From Latrodectus hesperus (taxonomy: Eukaryota > Arthropoda > Arachnida > Araneae > Theridiidae), in assembly GCA_037975125.1 (NCBI GenBank), contig CM075850.1:67112390-67176389 (forward strand): a stretch of DNA of 64,000 nucleotides, in the 5' to 3' direction. Made by a program: the position numbers and the translations under genes. Of the stretch, positions 47,601-58,662 are shown one piece after another. The notes under the pieces were generated by a model. That model was given only the letters and a program-made list of their open reading frames with translations. It made no database searches and was not told the DNA's origin. Position 1 is the stretch's first letter; every line of letters starts with the position of its first letter.

Positions 47601-50600
47601 TGCTTATGAAAATATTTGTGGAATGAGTTTATTAAAATATAAATTTTATAGTATGAAAGGTAAGTTTTGTTAAATTATGAATTTATAGGAAAAACTTTTT
47701 GCTAAATGTTTAAAAACATGTGATTTCTATGAATTTATAAATTATCAAGTTATCTACTTAAAGGACATGAGTAAAATCATAAATGTCACTCAAATGGATA
47801 ACTGGGAGGAATCAACAAGTTTTTATTTTAGATGCTAAGAGCACATAATGGACAAATACAATTCTAATTTTTTTCTTGATTTATTCATAATTTTTTTGGA
47901 AAAGTTAGACTAATTTTTAAAAAATTATTAAAATGGAAATTTTTAAAAAAATAATTCAAATATTATTTTATAGACAAGGTTGGATTTCCAAAGCAGTTTT
48001 GGATGTTTTTGAAACTGAGCCACTTTCACCTGAAAGCCCATTATGGAAGATTCCTGAAGTAAGTCAGCATTGAAATGTTTTTCCAGATTCATTTTGTTAA
48101 TTTAATTTTCTACTATAATTATTGCTGTGTATTTTATTCTTTAGGTTTACATTACACCTCATGTTGGGGCTATACCAAAAATAAGTGGGGTGAGTTTTAT
48201 TTTCTACATTATATTTGTTGTATTAAAATTACAAAATTTTATTCAAGACTTGTAAAAAATTTCATTATTTAATTAACTTTCAAATACTTACAAGCTTAGC
48301 AAATCTAAAATTATCAATTGAGTATTACAATTCTAAAATAAATATAATTTATTCAAGAAATAAGAAAAACATAAATTGTTCATTTTATGATTTAGAGTTG
48401 CTGTGTAAAATTTATATATGAACATAAATTTTAGATTATTCTTTTTTATATGTAAAAGGGACTGTCTTTCATTTGTGTTTGTCACAATATGCTTATGCCA
48501 ATTATTTCTAAACTGTTTCTTGGCATATTGGAGATATGCATGCATGTATACCTACAATATATCATATGGTGTGTAGAGTATTTAAAAAATTCAAGATAAG
48601 CTAGTGTGAATAAAGAAAAATGAATTTGGAGATAAAAATAATGAGATGATAAAAGTTAAGGAACATAAGTAAAAATTTGCTTAAAAATTCTTTATTTTAT
48701 TCTTGGCATGAAGAAACAATGTATTACAATGTAACAGGTAAACAATTTTTCTTGGTAAAGGAAGAATGTGTGGAGTTTAAGAGAATGAGAATCTCACTGT
48801 TGGTAAAGTTCATGAATAGATATACAAAGAAACTTTTTTTAATGCTGCCGATGTCATTAATTAGAATTTAATATTTTTTACCAGCTTAAAAAGTAAATGA
48901 GTGTTCATTTAATCTTGTGCATTTCTCTATTAAAAGTATTGCTAATTAAGTTATTACTTATTTTAATGTCCATAAAATAGATAATTTTAACATTTTGTGG
49001 TGGAACATTCTCTTGATATCAGAAGAAATCATTGATAATTACAAGAATCATTTTACCTGATTTAAGTTATTGTAATAATCATTGATAAGTTTATCAATGA
49101 TTATTACAAAAATAACTTAAATCAGTAATGGGGGGCAGACTTTTCTGGGGCAGGAGCTACTTAAAATTTTTTTATGTGTCGCACAGTCACCTTTAATGAC
49201 GGTTGTAGGTTAAACAAGTATATTTTTAGGTATGCAAACTATAAAAATTGACATCGGTGATCACTGAAAAATGTCTTTGCTGTCCCTTTAATGCGCACTC
49301 CCGACTTAAAGCAATAGTTTTCAATCTGCATACAATGACATTCCTGCTTTTTTATATAGTAAATGACATTTCTGGATTTTATTGCCATGTGTATGACTTA
49401 AAATATCCTAATACCATCCATAGATAAGTTATTTGTTTTCATTTCCAATAAAGTGTCCTCACTAAAGTGTTTCTCACTAACTCTTATCACTTTGATTATT
49501 GCACATGCAATTGTTCAGCTTTTAGATACTCTAATGTGAACTTAAAAATTGTAAAGATAATTTATCCACTAAAACCTAAATTTATTTCATTATGTATGAA
49601 TGAAGTTTTCAGATCAAACAGTTTAATGCTTGCCAAACAAATTATAATAAGATTAAAATTTTTTAAATTATCTGACTCTATACTTGAAAGAGATTTTGAC
49701 AAAAGACCATGAGGATATGAAAATATAATCAGTGCTACATTTTCTGCTTTTTATGTAATATCGTTTTAATATAGCAAATTTTCAAGTATACATATTTTGG
49801 AGTAATATATAAAATTAAAAGATCACAAGTGCATTGCAATATTTAACTAAAATAGATACTATATGATTGACAGTGCACAGTAGATTTGCTTAGTATTTTA
49901 AGGCTTCTTACAATTAAATATTTTGGTGTTTTCATAATATCTTTTTAATCCTTTATTGTACTTATTAAGAATTTTGAAAAGACAAACTTAGAATCACAGT
50001 TGAATTTTCCATGTCAAACTTAACTCTTGTGATAATTTTTTTATATTTGGTAATCTAATCTACTGGAAAGTAAAAATAAATTTTCCCAAATGTTATAATT
50101 TGTCAATTTAAAAAAGTTATGTATGTAAATTATTACATTTGCATAACATGCATTGTGCATATAAATAAATCTTAAGCCTTTTACTTTACAAATAAATTTT
50201 ATAAAATACTTGTAAAGAATGTGCTATAATATCATTAACTAGGAATTAAATATGTTATTTTAGATTACTTGTTATTTAAGATAATCGATCATGAATTACA
50301 TCAAGTAAAAGTCATATCAGCTACAGAATGCCTTTACTCATAATATTTTTGTTGCTTTTATTTTTTTTTTATATATAATCTAAAGGTTTTCACATATTTA
50401 ATATGAGAGTAATTTAATTGACTCTCATATTATTTAAATTAAACATGATAAAATTTCAGCAAATCTCTAATTATTAAACTGCATTAAATATAATTTGGTT
50501 TGTTGAATAAACATTGTTGTAATGATTTAAATTGGATTCACTCACATTTAATTACCAGTTATAAATAATTTTCTTCACAATAATAACATTAAAAATAAAT

Positions 50601-51989
50601 ACGAATTTGATATTTTTCAAAATCTGTCATTTTTCAAATTGAGAGAGCTTTTTTCAAAAAATTTATTGGCAGAATAAAGTATTTAGGATTTATTCATATG
50701 CACATATATAATTTTATCTTAATTTGTTTCTTTTTTCACTATTCTCTGTGATATGATAAAATACAATTTAAGTTTTAAAATAAGATATATAATATATATA
50801 AACTTTGATTTATATAATTCCTCTTAGTACTCTTTTCTTATAAGGTAGCTATTAAACAAAGCAGAAAAATTAAACATGATTGTATAAAATTGCTTTTTTA
50901 TAATTAATCACTGATTACTTAAATGGGTTTATCATTTTGGTGTTTTTGTAGTAAAATATTTATAATCTACCTTATTTTTTTCTTATTCATAATATTTGAG
51001 TTTTAAATTGAATAATATAAATCATTCAGAGTGATAAATAATTATGAAATTATGATTGCTCCAAAATTAAAAAGATGAGCTGGCAGACGAATGGTTAGCG
51101 CTTTTGTCTTTGGTTCAACAGTTCGTGAGTTCGAATCCCACCTTGGACATGGGTGTTTGTAGTGGTTCGGAATCCACTTTAAACCGTAGGTCCCGGTCTA
51201 ATTAGCCCACTTGTGCAAAAAATGACCGTTGAGTGACAAACAAACCAAACCAAACCAAATCAAAATCAAAAACACAAATGTGTTGCTAAAGACTTTGCAA
51301 CTAAAGAATAACAGAATCTTATTTTAAGAAAATTTTTTCATCTAATTTGTATTACAGATAAATTAAGTAGAAATTAAATTCTACATAATTGCCTTATATA
51401 TTATTAAAAGAATGCTCATATTTGCTGTGGCTTTTATTAAAATATTTTCTAATATTTTTGAGATAGGTAAAATAACATCGAAAAATTAATAAAATTAGTT
51501 GTCAAATAAAGTTTAAAAGATTAAAATGGAATTGATTTCTTTTATATCAACTATTATAAAAGTTATAAATTTGTTATAATTATATATATATACTATTTAT
51601 AATGGGATATATTTAATACTAGAGCATTTGAATGTACTGACTTTGATCATTACTATAGGAAATATTTATGTGATATGCATTTCATATTTAAAAATTTCAA
51701 TTTTGAATTGATTACTTTTGGTATTGATATTGATATTGGTATTATCTATTATCAGTATTTGTGGACAGTAGAATTTGAAGATTGGAATTAAGTTAATCCA
51801 TATTTTATTACAAAACTATCTTTTAAAATATTTTGCATCTTTTTTAAATTCTATTAGGAAAAATATTAAACACTAAAAAGTTACATAAATTATTTTTTAC
51901 AGATTGCAGAGTTTATTTCCCAAAATTACCAGCGATTTGCTAATGGAGAATCTCTTGTTAATGTAGTTGAGTGGCAGAGAGGTTATTAA
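29622..51989 (+). CDS. D-isomer-specific 2-hydroxyacid dehydrogenase, 11 exons
   Basis: Exons: 29622-29733, 32840-32992, 38314-38351, 40168-40304, 41618-41700, 43896-43980, 44061-44178, 44631-44698, 47974-48058, 48145-48189 and 51903-51989. All introns are GT-AG and phases agree, giving 1011 nt and 336 residues plus stop. The product should reduce 2-oxo acids such as glyoxylate or hydroxypyruvate to D-2-hydroxy acids with NAD(P)H. Visible marks: LPNAKWVQTTWAGVE (about 75-90); an alpha-helical YFGELMSNYVIAQII (115-129); the cofactor loop LKIGILGAGNLGSS (161-174); INVLPSTSETRGLL; VFINVGRGDII with catalytic Arg251; VLDVFETEPLSPES with Glu280; YITPHVGAIP with His299. The Arg-His spacing of 48 equals that of bacterial GhrA, from memory, so I place it in that branch. 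No signal peptide is seen, so it is probably cytosolic. Exon 3 is only 38 nt. The exact substrate cannot be read from sequence. Confidence 0.93.
29734..32839 (+). other. intron 1 of the dehydrogenase gene
   Basis: GT-AG intron. AT-rich, with homopolymer runs and a short CA run near 30970. No mobile element was recognised. Confidence 0.7.
33256..34830 (-). mobile_element. decayed Tc1-like transposon in intron 2, interrupted
   Basis: The left end TACACTACTGGCCATTGAAA then TTGTTGCACC (33256-33285) matches, from memory, the terminal repeat of a Tc1 family widespread in arthropods (TACACTACTGGCCATTAAAA). It follows a TA dinucleotide. The minus strand holds transposase remains: near 34690-34650 the phrase VLFPDETQFCLQHHNG keeps the acidic residue of the FTDESRFCLQHHDG motif. 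Around 33480-33725 the nucleotide order follows the C-terminal half, including GCATTATCCTGGTAAAAATG. The copy is split by a 770-bp insertion at 33727-34496. The right inverted end was not found, so the 5' part is lost or very diverged. Confidence 0.75.
33727..34496. mobile_element. unidentified 770-bp insertion with 13-bp target duplication
   Basis: The 13 bases ATAACAGAAATGT occur at 33714-33726 and again at 34497-34509, directly flanking this segment, and the Tc1 sequence continues across it. A 13-bp duplication suggests target-primed reverse transcription, as for LINE- or SINE-like elements. The segment starts AGTGGTTGTGCCGGC and ends TTCCAGAGAAGAC. It has no obvious poly(A) tail on either strand and no recognised domain. 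An 85-residue plus-strand frame (34160-34417) is hydrophobic but shows no family signature. Confidence 0.7.
35808..37375 (-). pseudogene. decayed I-like LINE, ORF1 and RNase H end
   Basis: Order on the minus strand: an ORF1-like start near 37350 (MTSSPSKSGVEQKAISSIT), more ORF1-type sequence (ESSKWLEQIIEGINPWQGQ at about 36870), then a jump to an RNase H domain at 36496-36218 (KWILTFSDNQAALLVINSF; LTLIWVPGHVGEEGN). Last is a C-terminal zinc motif at 35930-35870 (NPVCRKCHKSEEMAYHI, then MYECDAL). Endonuclease and reverse transcriptase are missing. RNase H placed after pol, with a CCHC-like tail, is characteristic of the I/Jockey-type LINE groups. Stops and indels show a long-dead copy. Confidence 0.75.
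37376..37990 (-). pseudogene. 3' end of a second LINE
   Basis: At 37640-37389 the minus strand reads FQLLTRHDYLQQHLHRIG, then SCPLCDHSSIDGCHLCEC, then LYWSGRQCMADWPRLGIG and a stop. This is the conserved C-terminus of many LINE pol proteins, with a Cys-Cys-His-Cys knuckle. Directly behind the stop are an A-rich ATAAATAAATAAAA tail (37374-37388) and then the 5' part of the other LINE. Upstream sequence to about 37990 has short broken frames that fit the same protein. Confidence 0.65.
38352..40167 (+). other. intron 3 of the dehydrogenase gene
   Basis: AT-rich GT-AG intron. The only recognised content is the SINE near 39255-39492. Confidence 0.65.
39255..39492 (+). mobile_element. SINE with a conserved core, in intron 3
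   Basis: The stretch AAGGTCGACTTAGCTTTTCA followed by TCCCTTCAGTGGATCAATAA and ACTGAGTACCAAGC resembles the core of a SINE group common in molluscs and some arthropods (TCGAC...TTTCATCC...GGTCGATAAA...AGTACCA), judged from memory. The upstream GGTACAGTAGTAGCTCTTTG could be the remains of the tRNA-derived head. No clear target duplication was found. Confidence 0.55.
40672..41230. mobile_element. possible pogo/Tigger-like relic in intron 4
   Basis: AATAGAACCTCATTTATCCA at 40664-40683 resembles the inverted ends of many invertebrate Tigger-like elements (AGAACCTCGTTTATCCG), and ATCCAAATTAATG follows. Short pieces up to about 41230 look like degraded coding DNA, but no transposase motif is certain and no second end was seen. 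Confidence 0.35.
41701..43895 (+). other. intron 5 of the dehydrogenase gene
   Basis: AT-rich GT-AG intron; nothing was recognised in it. Confidence 0.65.
44699..47973 (+). other. intron 8 of the dehydrogenase gene
   Basis: AT-rich GT-AG intron. It holds one diverged SINE copy near 45880-46062. No other feature was recognised. Confidence 0.65.
45880..46062 (+). mobile_element. diverged tRNA-derived SINE in intron 8
   Basis: It shares ordered landmarks with the SINE at 51077: GTTCAACAG, GTGAGTTC, GTTTATAATGGTTTAGAATCC (GTTTGTAGTGGTTCGGAATCC in the other copy), and AATTAGACCA near the end. It is much more mutated, and its B box is broken. Confidence 0.6.
49057..49125. repeat. near-perfect long hairpin
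   Basis: The arm 49057-49088 (32 nt) pairs with 49091-49125 (35 nt). The only interruption is three extra bases in the second arm, and only two bases separate the arms. The stem contains CTGATTTAAGTTATT and GTAATAATCATTGATAA. Spliced pre-mRNA of the dehydrogenase gene would carry it in intron 10. Confidence 0.9.
51077..51266 (+). mobile_element. tRNA-derived SINE in intron 10
   Basis: The head has an A-box-like GAATGGTTAGCGC (51089-51101) and a good B box GAGTTCGAATCCC (51127-51139). The body reads GTAGTGGTTCGGAATCCACT and CCGGTCTAATTAGCCCAC. The tail is a run of AAACC units becoming AAAATC. The tRNA-like head with a simple-sequence tail is typical of RNA polymerase III-derived SINEs. It is in sense orientation with the host gene. 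Confidence 0.8.
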
Positions 51990-52045
51990 TACTATTCAAA
52001 AAATTTTTTCAAGTAGTTATCAAATCCTGTTTTTGTATGCATATA

Positions 52046-52051
52046 AATAAA
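52046..52051 (+). terminator. possible polyadenylation signal of the dehydrogenase gene
   Basis: An AATAAA hexamer 57 bases after the stop codon. Other AATAAA sites follow (for example near 52350), so the true end cannot be fixed from sequence alone. Confidence 0.4.
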
Positions 52052-55000
52052 TACATATTAAATGTTTTGTATTTATTTTAACATAATAATCCAAATATGA
52101 TATACTTAATTATGATTATGATTCTTAATTATATTATTTATAAGATAGAAGCATTCACATCTGTAATATGTGTAATTAATTTTCTCTGTGTTGTGTGAAA
52201 TTTCTAAATTTTCAGAGATGGTTAAGAAAAGAAGTATTTTTTTCAAGAATATTACATATTGACATTTTTTTCTATCTAACATATTATAACAGTAAAAGAT
52301 GTTTTGAATAGTTAGTGATAAATAGTAACTTTTTTAATTGTAATTGTTAATAAAATTTCTCTTGAGTGTGAATGTTAGAATGAACTTATAACAGGATAAA
52401 TGTTTGTTGTCTTTACCATACATTTATTATTGTTGTTTGTATCAGAAATGTATTGTTTATTGCATTGAAGTACTAAAAGTTACAACATATCACCTGCATA
52501 TTGTAAGACCTGACTTTAAATAGTGAAAAGGATCTGATCCATTACTGATTAAAGGAATTAATAATTAATGATTTACAAAATTAATGAGCCATTAGAAATA
52601 TCTTGAAAATGTTTCAGCCATTTTGTCTACATAGCTGTCAATAATTGTGAAATATTACTGCTGTAGGATTTTATATCTAATATATGAATATGATTGTCTA
52701 ATTTATATTCGAGAAGTTTTAATGTCTGATTATTTATATAACAAAACCATTTTAATAAATGAAGGATCAAATCATATAATAATTATTAAGACTTTTTTCA
52801 AACTGATTGTGATTCATTTTGGCTTAATGTCATGATGCATTGTTATCCTGGAAAATTTGATTATTATTTGAATGCTTGAAGCTTATACATGGTTCAAGGA
52901 ATCTCCTAGTACCTGAAGTAACCTACATCATGAATGAGATTTTACCGAATTGTACAACTCTTTATTAAATACATGGGTCTGTAGTCACATGGTAGCTGTG
53001 ATACCCTTGAGCTTTACATTTTCATGAAATAAATTGAAAACTTATTTGAGGAACCAATATTTTCCAGATATTTTTTGTCTGACAGATATCCTGTTCAGTT
53101 TGGAAAAGGCATATATTGTAATTGTCAATAGGTAAAGTAATTTGAATTTTTTTGGATGCAATATTCAACAATACCTAATTTTATTGTATAGTCCTGCTAT
53201 GACAGAAACATTTTAAATATAATCTAGACTATTGTTGTTATTTTATGAAGCATTCTTTGTCTATTAATGCCGATTATTTTAGACGTTTGTATCTGAGTTA
53301 TTAAATAAATGCAATCACTACTATTTCTGTGATGGGATATAATAATAGAAGAAACATTCTGAGAATGTGATTGTGTGTGAATTTGACACTGAGGATTCAG
53401 AAACTGAATTTTTTAACGAATTCTAAATAAATGATTTATGGATCTAATTTGAGCTATAGTATTTCATATGCTAGTGACCATAATTACACAAAAAAAAAAC
53501 ATTTTAAATGCATCTGCTAAACACAAATGAAAGTCTTGACATAGTATTATCATTACACAACCCTGCATGTTTTATATAATGTTAGTGGTATTTTGATACT
53601 TGCATTTTACTCTCTTGACTTTTGATATTTTACTGTACTTTTTATCTTTTATTATTATATTCATAGAATTTATTTTCATTTTTGTTATTTTGTATTTAAA
53701 TTTTCTATATTATTTTCTTTGTTATTTTACACACTAGATTGTGATATCTATAAATGAAATCAAGCATTTAATTTATTCTTTTTCAGTGTTCAAATATTTT
53801 GAATTTATTTTTACTATTGTTAGCTGTGAATATTGTACAGAAAAATAAATATCTATTTTATAAAATTATCAACGACATATTTTTGAATTGACTTATATTA
53901 TTTTTTATAACTTTTACTTCATTTTTTTAAGAATTTTGTAACTTAGTGTTTTCTGAACGATTATTTGAAATATAAATACAAAAATCATGTATTTTTATCG
54001 CACATGTGCTGTTGGGAATTGGCTATGTTGGTGAGAATATTACAATTAGTTTATACATTTTTACAAATGATGTCAATTTTAGATGTAATTTTTAATGGGA
54101 ATAAATATTTATAATTTATTTAATTTATGAGCTGAATCTTCCTGTATTGATATGCATACTTATACAAAATTGATTTGAATTTATAGTAGCTACAAATATT
54201 CAGTTATATCAAAAGTTTAAAATGGTAAATATAAATTGAAATAATTTTTAAAAGTATACACCTTTAAATAAAGAAAAAAATCTGGAATAATTTCTTTTTC
54301 TCTACTCTTTAACAAAATAATTTATTACAAATTTTAAAACAGCAAATATTAATATAAATTCATTTTCTATCATGCATTAAATATGTAATTAGCTGTGTTA
54401 AAAATTTTTATTTACATTCTTGCTACTTACAATTACAATTTCTATTAATGTACAATGTTTTCATTTGAGTATTGTATTACATATTACCAATGTATCTACA
54501 GTTTATAATTATTATTTTATTATTTGTTACATTTGCACAATTTTTAATATAAAATTTTTTATTTTCATGTATTTTATCAAAATAAAATATATTTTTGTAT
54601 TATGCTTTATTTTCTTATTATATACTGCAGACCTTTTGAAATTTTTTAATAGTTCACAATTTTGATTTTTTAAGACTGATGTTAATTATTATAGCTCATT
54701 GCTTATGATTATTTAAACTGCTTCAGTAATCAAAATTATTTATTTTGGAGCTTTGTAATTGTAAAATGATATTTACGTAGCTAGATTTTGCTCCCAAATA
54801 TTAGCTAAAAATTGTGGAATCCATAGCTTTCCTTCTAGGTTGTAAATGTGCTTGATTTGAAAGTTGATTTTTGTGTTTATTTTTAAACCTAAATAAATTT
54901 AAGATCAAATTCATTTAATAAATAATTACATATATAATTAGTTTTTTTTACATATATGAGTCACAGTAGATCAAATAGGAAAATTTTAATGTTCGTAAAT

Positions 55001-55170
55001 AAAAAGGATAATAAATTAAGATAGTTTTTCAAATGAGTTTTCATATCCTCCAGTGAAATTTGTCTTCTCTTTAGAGCTTCTTTAGCTCAAATCACTGGGC
55101 TAATTTTTTTGAATTTTAAAATAATCATTTTCCTAGTGAAATGCAGTTACTATTTGATACTTTTTTTAAA

Positions 55171-55216
55171 AATATAGAACTAGTATTATTCGAATCTTCA
55201 ATACTAGTTCTATATT
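55171..55216. repeat. 17-bp inverted repeat with a third copy
   Basis: AATATAGAACTAGTATT at 55171-55187 is exactly mirrored at 55200-55216 across a 12-base loop. A third, direct copy (ATGTAGAACTGGTATTG) follows from 55221. Confidence 0.8.
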
Positions 55217-55565
55217 AAAAATGTAGAACTGGTATTGAGGTTTTTGCCTCTTAGGGAAGGTTTTGTAAATTAAGTCAAATTCACACCAAGTTGTTTCTTC
55301 AATTGTTCCACATTCTTCATATTTAAATGAGAATTAAAATTAATTTAACGTCTTTAAAAAAGTTGAAATCAATGTTTTTGAACATATGATTAAAGCATTT
55401 GCAAAATTTATTAAATTTAAAGTTTTAAATTCAATATTTTAATGGTAAGAATATTTAAATGAAAAATGTGAAAAGAATAACGTACTGGTGTTGGAAACAA
55501 TTGAATTCTGATTTGTAATTGGTAGATTCTGAAATTGGTAAATGTTATCGTTTCGCACTATAAAA

Positions 55566-55588
55566 GTATATATATATATATATATATT
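55566..55588. repeat. TA microsatellite
   Basis: About eleven TA units in a row. Confidence 0.9.
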
Positions 55589-58500
55589 AGAACTTTTTTA
55601 AATGCAATTCAAATGGTTTATAAAAATAAGAATTGCCATTTCCTATATAATTTTCTATTGTTTCTGAAAAAAGTGTTTTTTGTGCCATTTTTTTTCTGTT
55701 CGAATGGTATTTTATACATAGCCTATTTTCAAATAGTTTATTTTTAGCAACCCGACAAAGTATATGAATGTATTACTTTTAATTTTTTACTGTGTTTGTA
55801 TTTTCGTTTTAAAAATCAAAAATTTTCACTTTAGAAATCAAAAATATTGTCATCACTAGCATTTGAATTTTTAGTACAATAAATAAAGATTTTAATTAAT
55901 GATTTACACATTCAGTTTTATCTTTAATATGTCTCTATTGCAGACGTTAATTTTATGGGATATTGTTTATTTTTTATAATCACATTTTATTTCTGCAGCG
56001 GTTGAAAGCTGTAATTAAAGAAAACAAGTTATTTTCGAATTGAAAAGTCCTTCATTAATATAATTCTAGTTGCTCATAATTTGTCAATTCATCTTAAGAT
56101 TTAAATTTTTTTTTATGTGAACTTTTTTTAATGCTTAAAATTTTCTTAATAATTTAAGTGGAGTACCTTTTTTTAAACATTGTGTATACACTGATTTTAG
56201 AAAAATAAAGGCTAACAACAAAGTTAAAAAAACAGTTATGCTGTAATTATTTTTGAATATAAGACAAAGAAAAAATGTGAAAAAAAATTACAAAATTAAA
56301 AAAAAGCGACACAAAAAGTTTTTGGAGAACATTTATTCATTGAAATGAGAGAAAAACGTGAAAATATGCTTTAGGACAACAATTTTGCTTCATAAAAATG
56401 ACGAAAAACGTATTTGAAATGAATGATCATTGTGCGGTAAAAATGCAAATTACTTAAATTGTTCTTCTGGACTCACTAAAACTTACACACCTAATTTGTG
56501 TAGAGGAGATGAGATTTATAAATAAGACTTATAAAAGGCGATCGCATTCCTAAAAAAGTGCTATTTTCTAATCCTGGATTTAAATATTGGATTTAAACCT
56601 CAAAAAGGTATTGAGAAAATGAGTTTCAAATATGGTGCATCGGATTTTGAACGGGAGAGCATATAATCTATTGTATATAATAAGCTCTTGTTATAGCTTC
56701 GAAGCATGATTTCCTTAAACAGAAATGTATAACGTCGAGCGTTATCACGCAAAAGAAAGAACGCGAGAAATCACTAAGAGGTATAAGTTATTATTTATGC
56801 TCTCTCATACTATTTGATTCTTTGAAATGGCAAATTGTTAAATATGATATGCCAGTCTACCAAAGGCTTTGTTGATTTGTAATGCCGTCTTCTAAATTAC
56901 TTGGTAGCTATTTCGAGTAGTTTTTTCTCATCGCATCAAAACTTTTGGCACCACTCCGGATTAAATCAGGACCCGTTAGTAAATAATATTTGACTTAATT
57001 ATTTTGCATCCACTCTCAATGTTCAACACGTTCATCTATGATCCCACTGCGTCTTGAACAAAGAAATGGAATACGCACCATCGATCTTAAGGCATAAAGA
57101 CCAACTTATTTTGGATTATTTATATCGATAATCTCTATTCTATTGTCAAAGTAAACTAGTTAACTAGTATTTGTGATTTTTACATCGATGAGTTTTAAAG
57201 AAATTAGTTATTTGCTGTTTTGGGTTATATGGATAATCACATGGCAGGTTAGTCCTCAACAACCTGTTTTTTAAAATCTATTGCATAATTTTGAATTGAC
57301 ATTCCTTGCTACTTCATTCTTATAAATTCTGGAATATACTGAACACTCCTCTATTTTTTTTTCTTTAAAAGTAAAACGTAATTTTTATATTATTAACAGA
57401 TTATTCTTATTTAATATGAATTTTTGGAAATTCTCCTTATAAATTGTGGAAAATTGGGATTTCCATTCAAGCTTTTGATTTTTTTCATTTTTAACATTCC
57501 CATTATAAAAAGCCCTAACCATTGTTTCTATTCTAAATTGAACAGCTTAAAATGCTTCACATCATTGTATAATGTCTTACTTATTAGACGACATTTATGC
57601 ACTGCAAAAATATAATAAATTACTATTTTATAAATAATAGCTTTTATTTTTTTTTGCAAAAAACAAGAAAAGTTATAGATTTTTTTTTGCTAGAAGAGTA
57701 AACGATATTGAACTGTCTAACTTAATGTAATGTTTATATAAAAATGGATCTTGAGTCATGGAATTTTACAGCTTTGTATCTTTTCATTAATAAAAATTTA
57801 TACTGAAGCATTTAGTTTCAATTTTAATATTAGATAATGGTGATTTTAGAGTGTTTCACTTTGATAATAATTCTATTTACTTTTTTCGTAATTTTTTAGT
57901 TGTAAAATATATCCAAATTTTTCTTGATATCAAATTCGTAATGATAAAATTTCAAAATAACCTATATTTTCATTCTTTTTTTATTTGTAAAACTTCTGTT
58001 TATCTTGCCAATACAAATAATTAAATAGAATAGAAATGCATTTCTTTTCTCGAAATAAAACTAAATATTTGTAAAATTTTCATCGAAGTTGACTGATGCT
58101 GCCATCTGATGGTGACAATAAAAACTGCCTGTATATTTATGAAACTGAAGTTTTATTTTCAAATGAAAAAAATAAAATATATAAATTAAAAATAATTTAA
58201 GTAACAAATAAAATATTTTTTTCCAGTTAATTCCATTTTTTGAAAATAAAATTCATATTGAGATTTATATGCACTGAAATGTCTTTAATAAAATACATTC
58301 TAAATGATTTTTTCCTACTAAATTATTTGTTTTTTTTTATTTTTTAATTTACTTTGTATATGCATTTGTGTGAATATAAGTCGATTTTTTAAATATATTT
58401 AAAAAGTGAAATTTTATGTATTAAAATATATTACAATGGTGAATGTTTAATGTAATAAAGTAATATTTACCTACTTTTTCCTATAAATGTTTTCTCCTTT

Positions 58501-58662
58501 TACTATGATGAAATAATTTCACTTTCTTGTTAAATAGGTTAGATATATTTTTTTAAAATAAATCTACTTATTATTTAATTTTAAAGTATTCATATTTTTT
58601 GGAAGGAAAAACTTGAAAATTAATATAATAAATTTATCTTAGTTTTTGATTGATTCTAATTA

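Larger units (their letters stand above)
48190..51902 (+). other. intron 10 of the dehydrogenase gene
   Basis: AT-rich GT-AG intron containing the hairpin at 49057 and the SINE at 51077. The piece 49125-49330 is less AT-rich (for example GGGGGGCAGACTTTTCTGG) and may be an unrecognised repeat. Confidence 0.6.
52052..58660. other. long AT-rich stretch downstream of the dehydrogenase gene
   Basis: No gene was recognised. It holds a 17-bp inverted repeat at 55171, a TA microsatellite at 55566-55588, and many A/T runs. A slightly less AT-rich part (52840-53420) has short protein-like phrases on the plus strand but no motif I can name. Confidence 0.45.

Noticed and set aside
52840..53420. A possible decayed piggyBac-like or other transposase downstream of the dehydrogenase gene
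   Set aside because: Short protein-like phrases exist, but no catalytic motif or terminal repeat could be identified.
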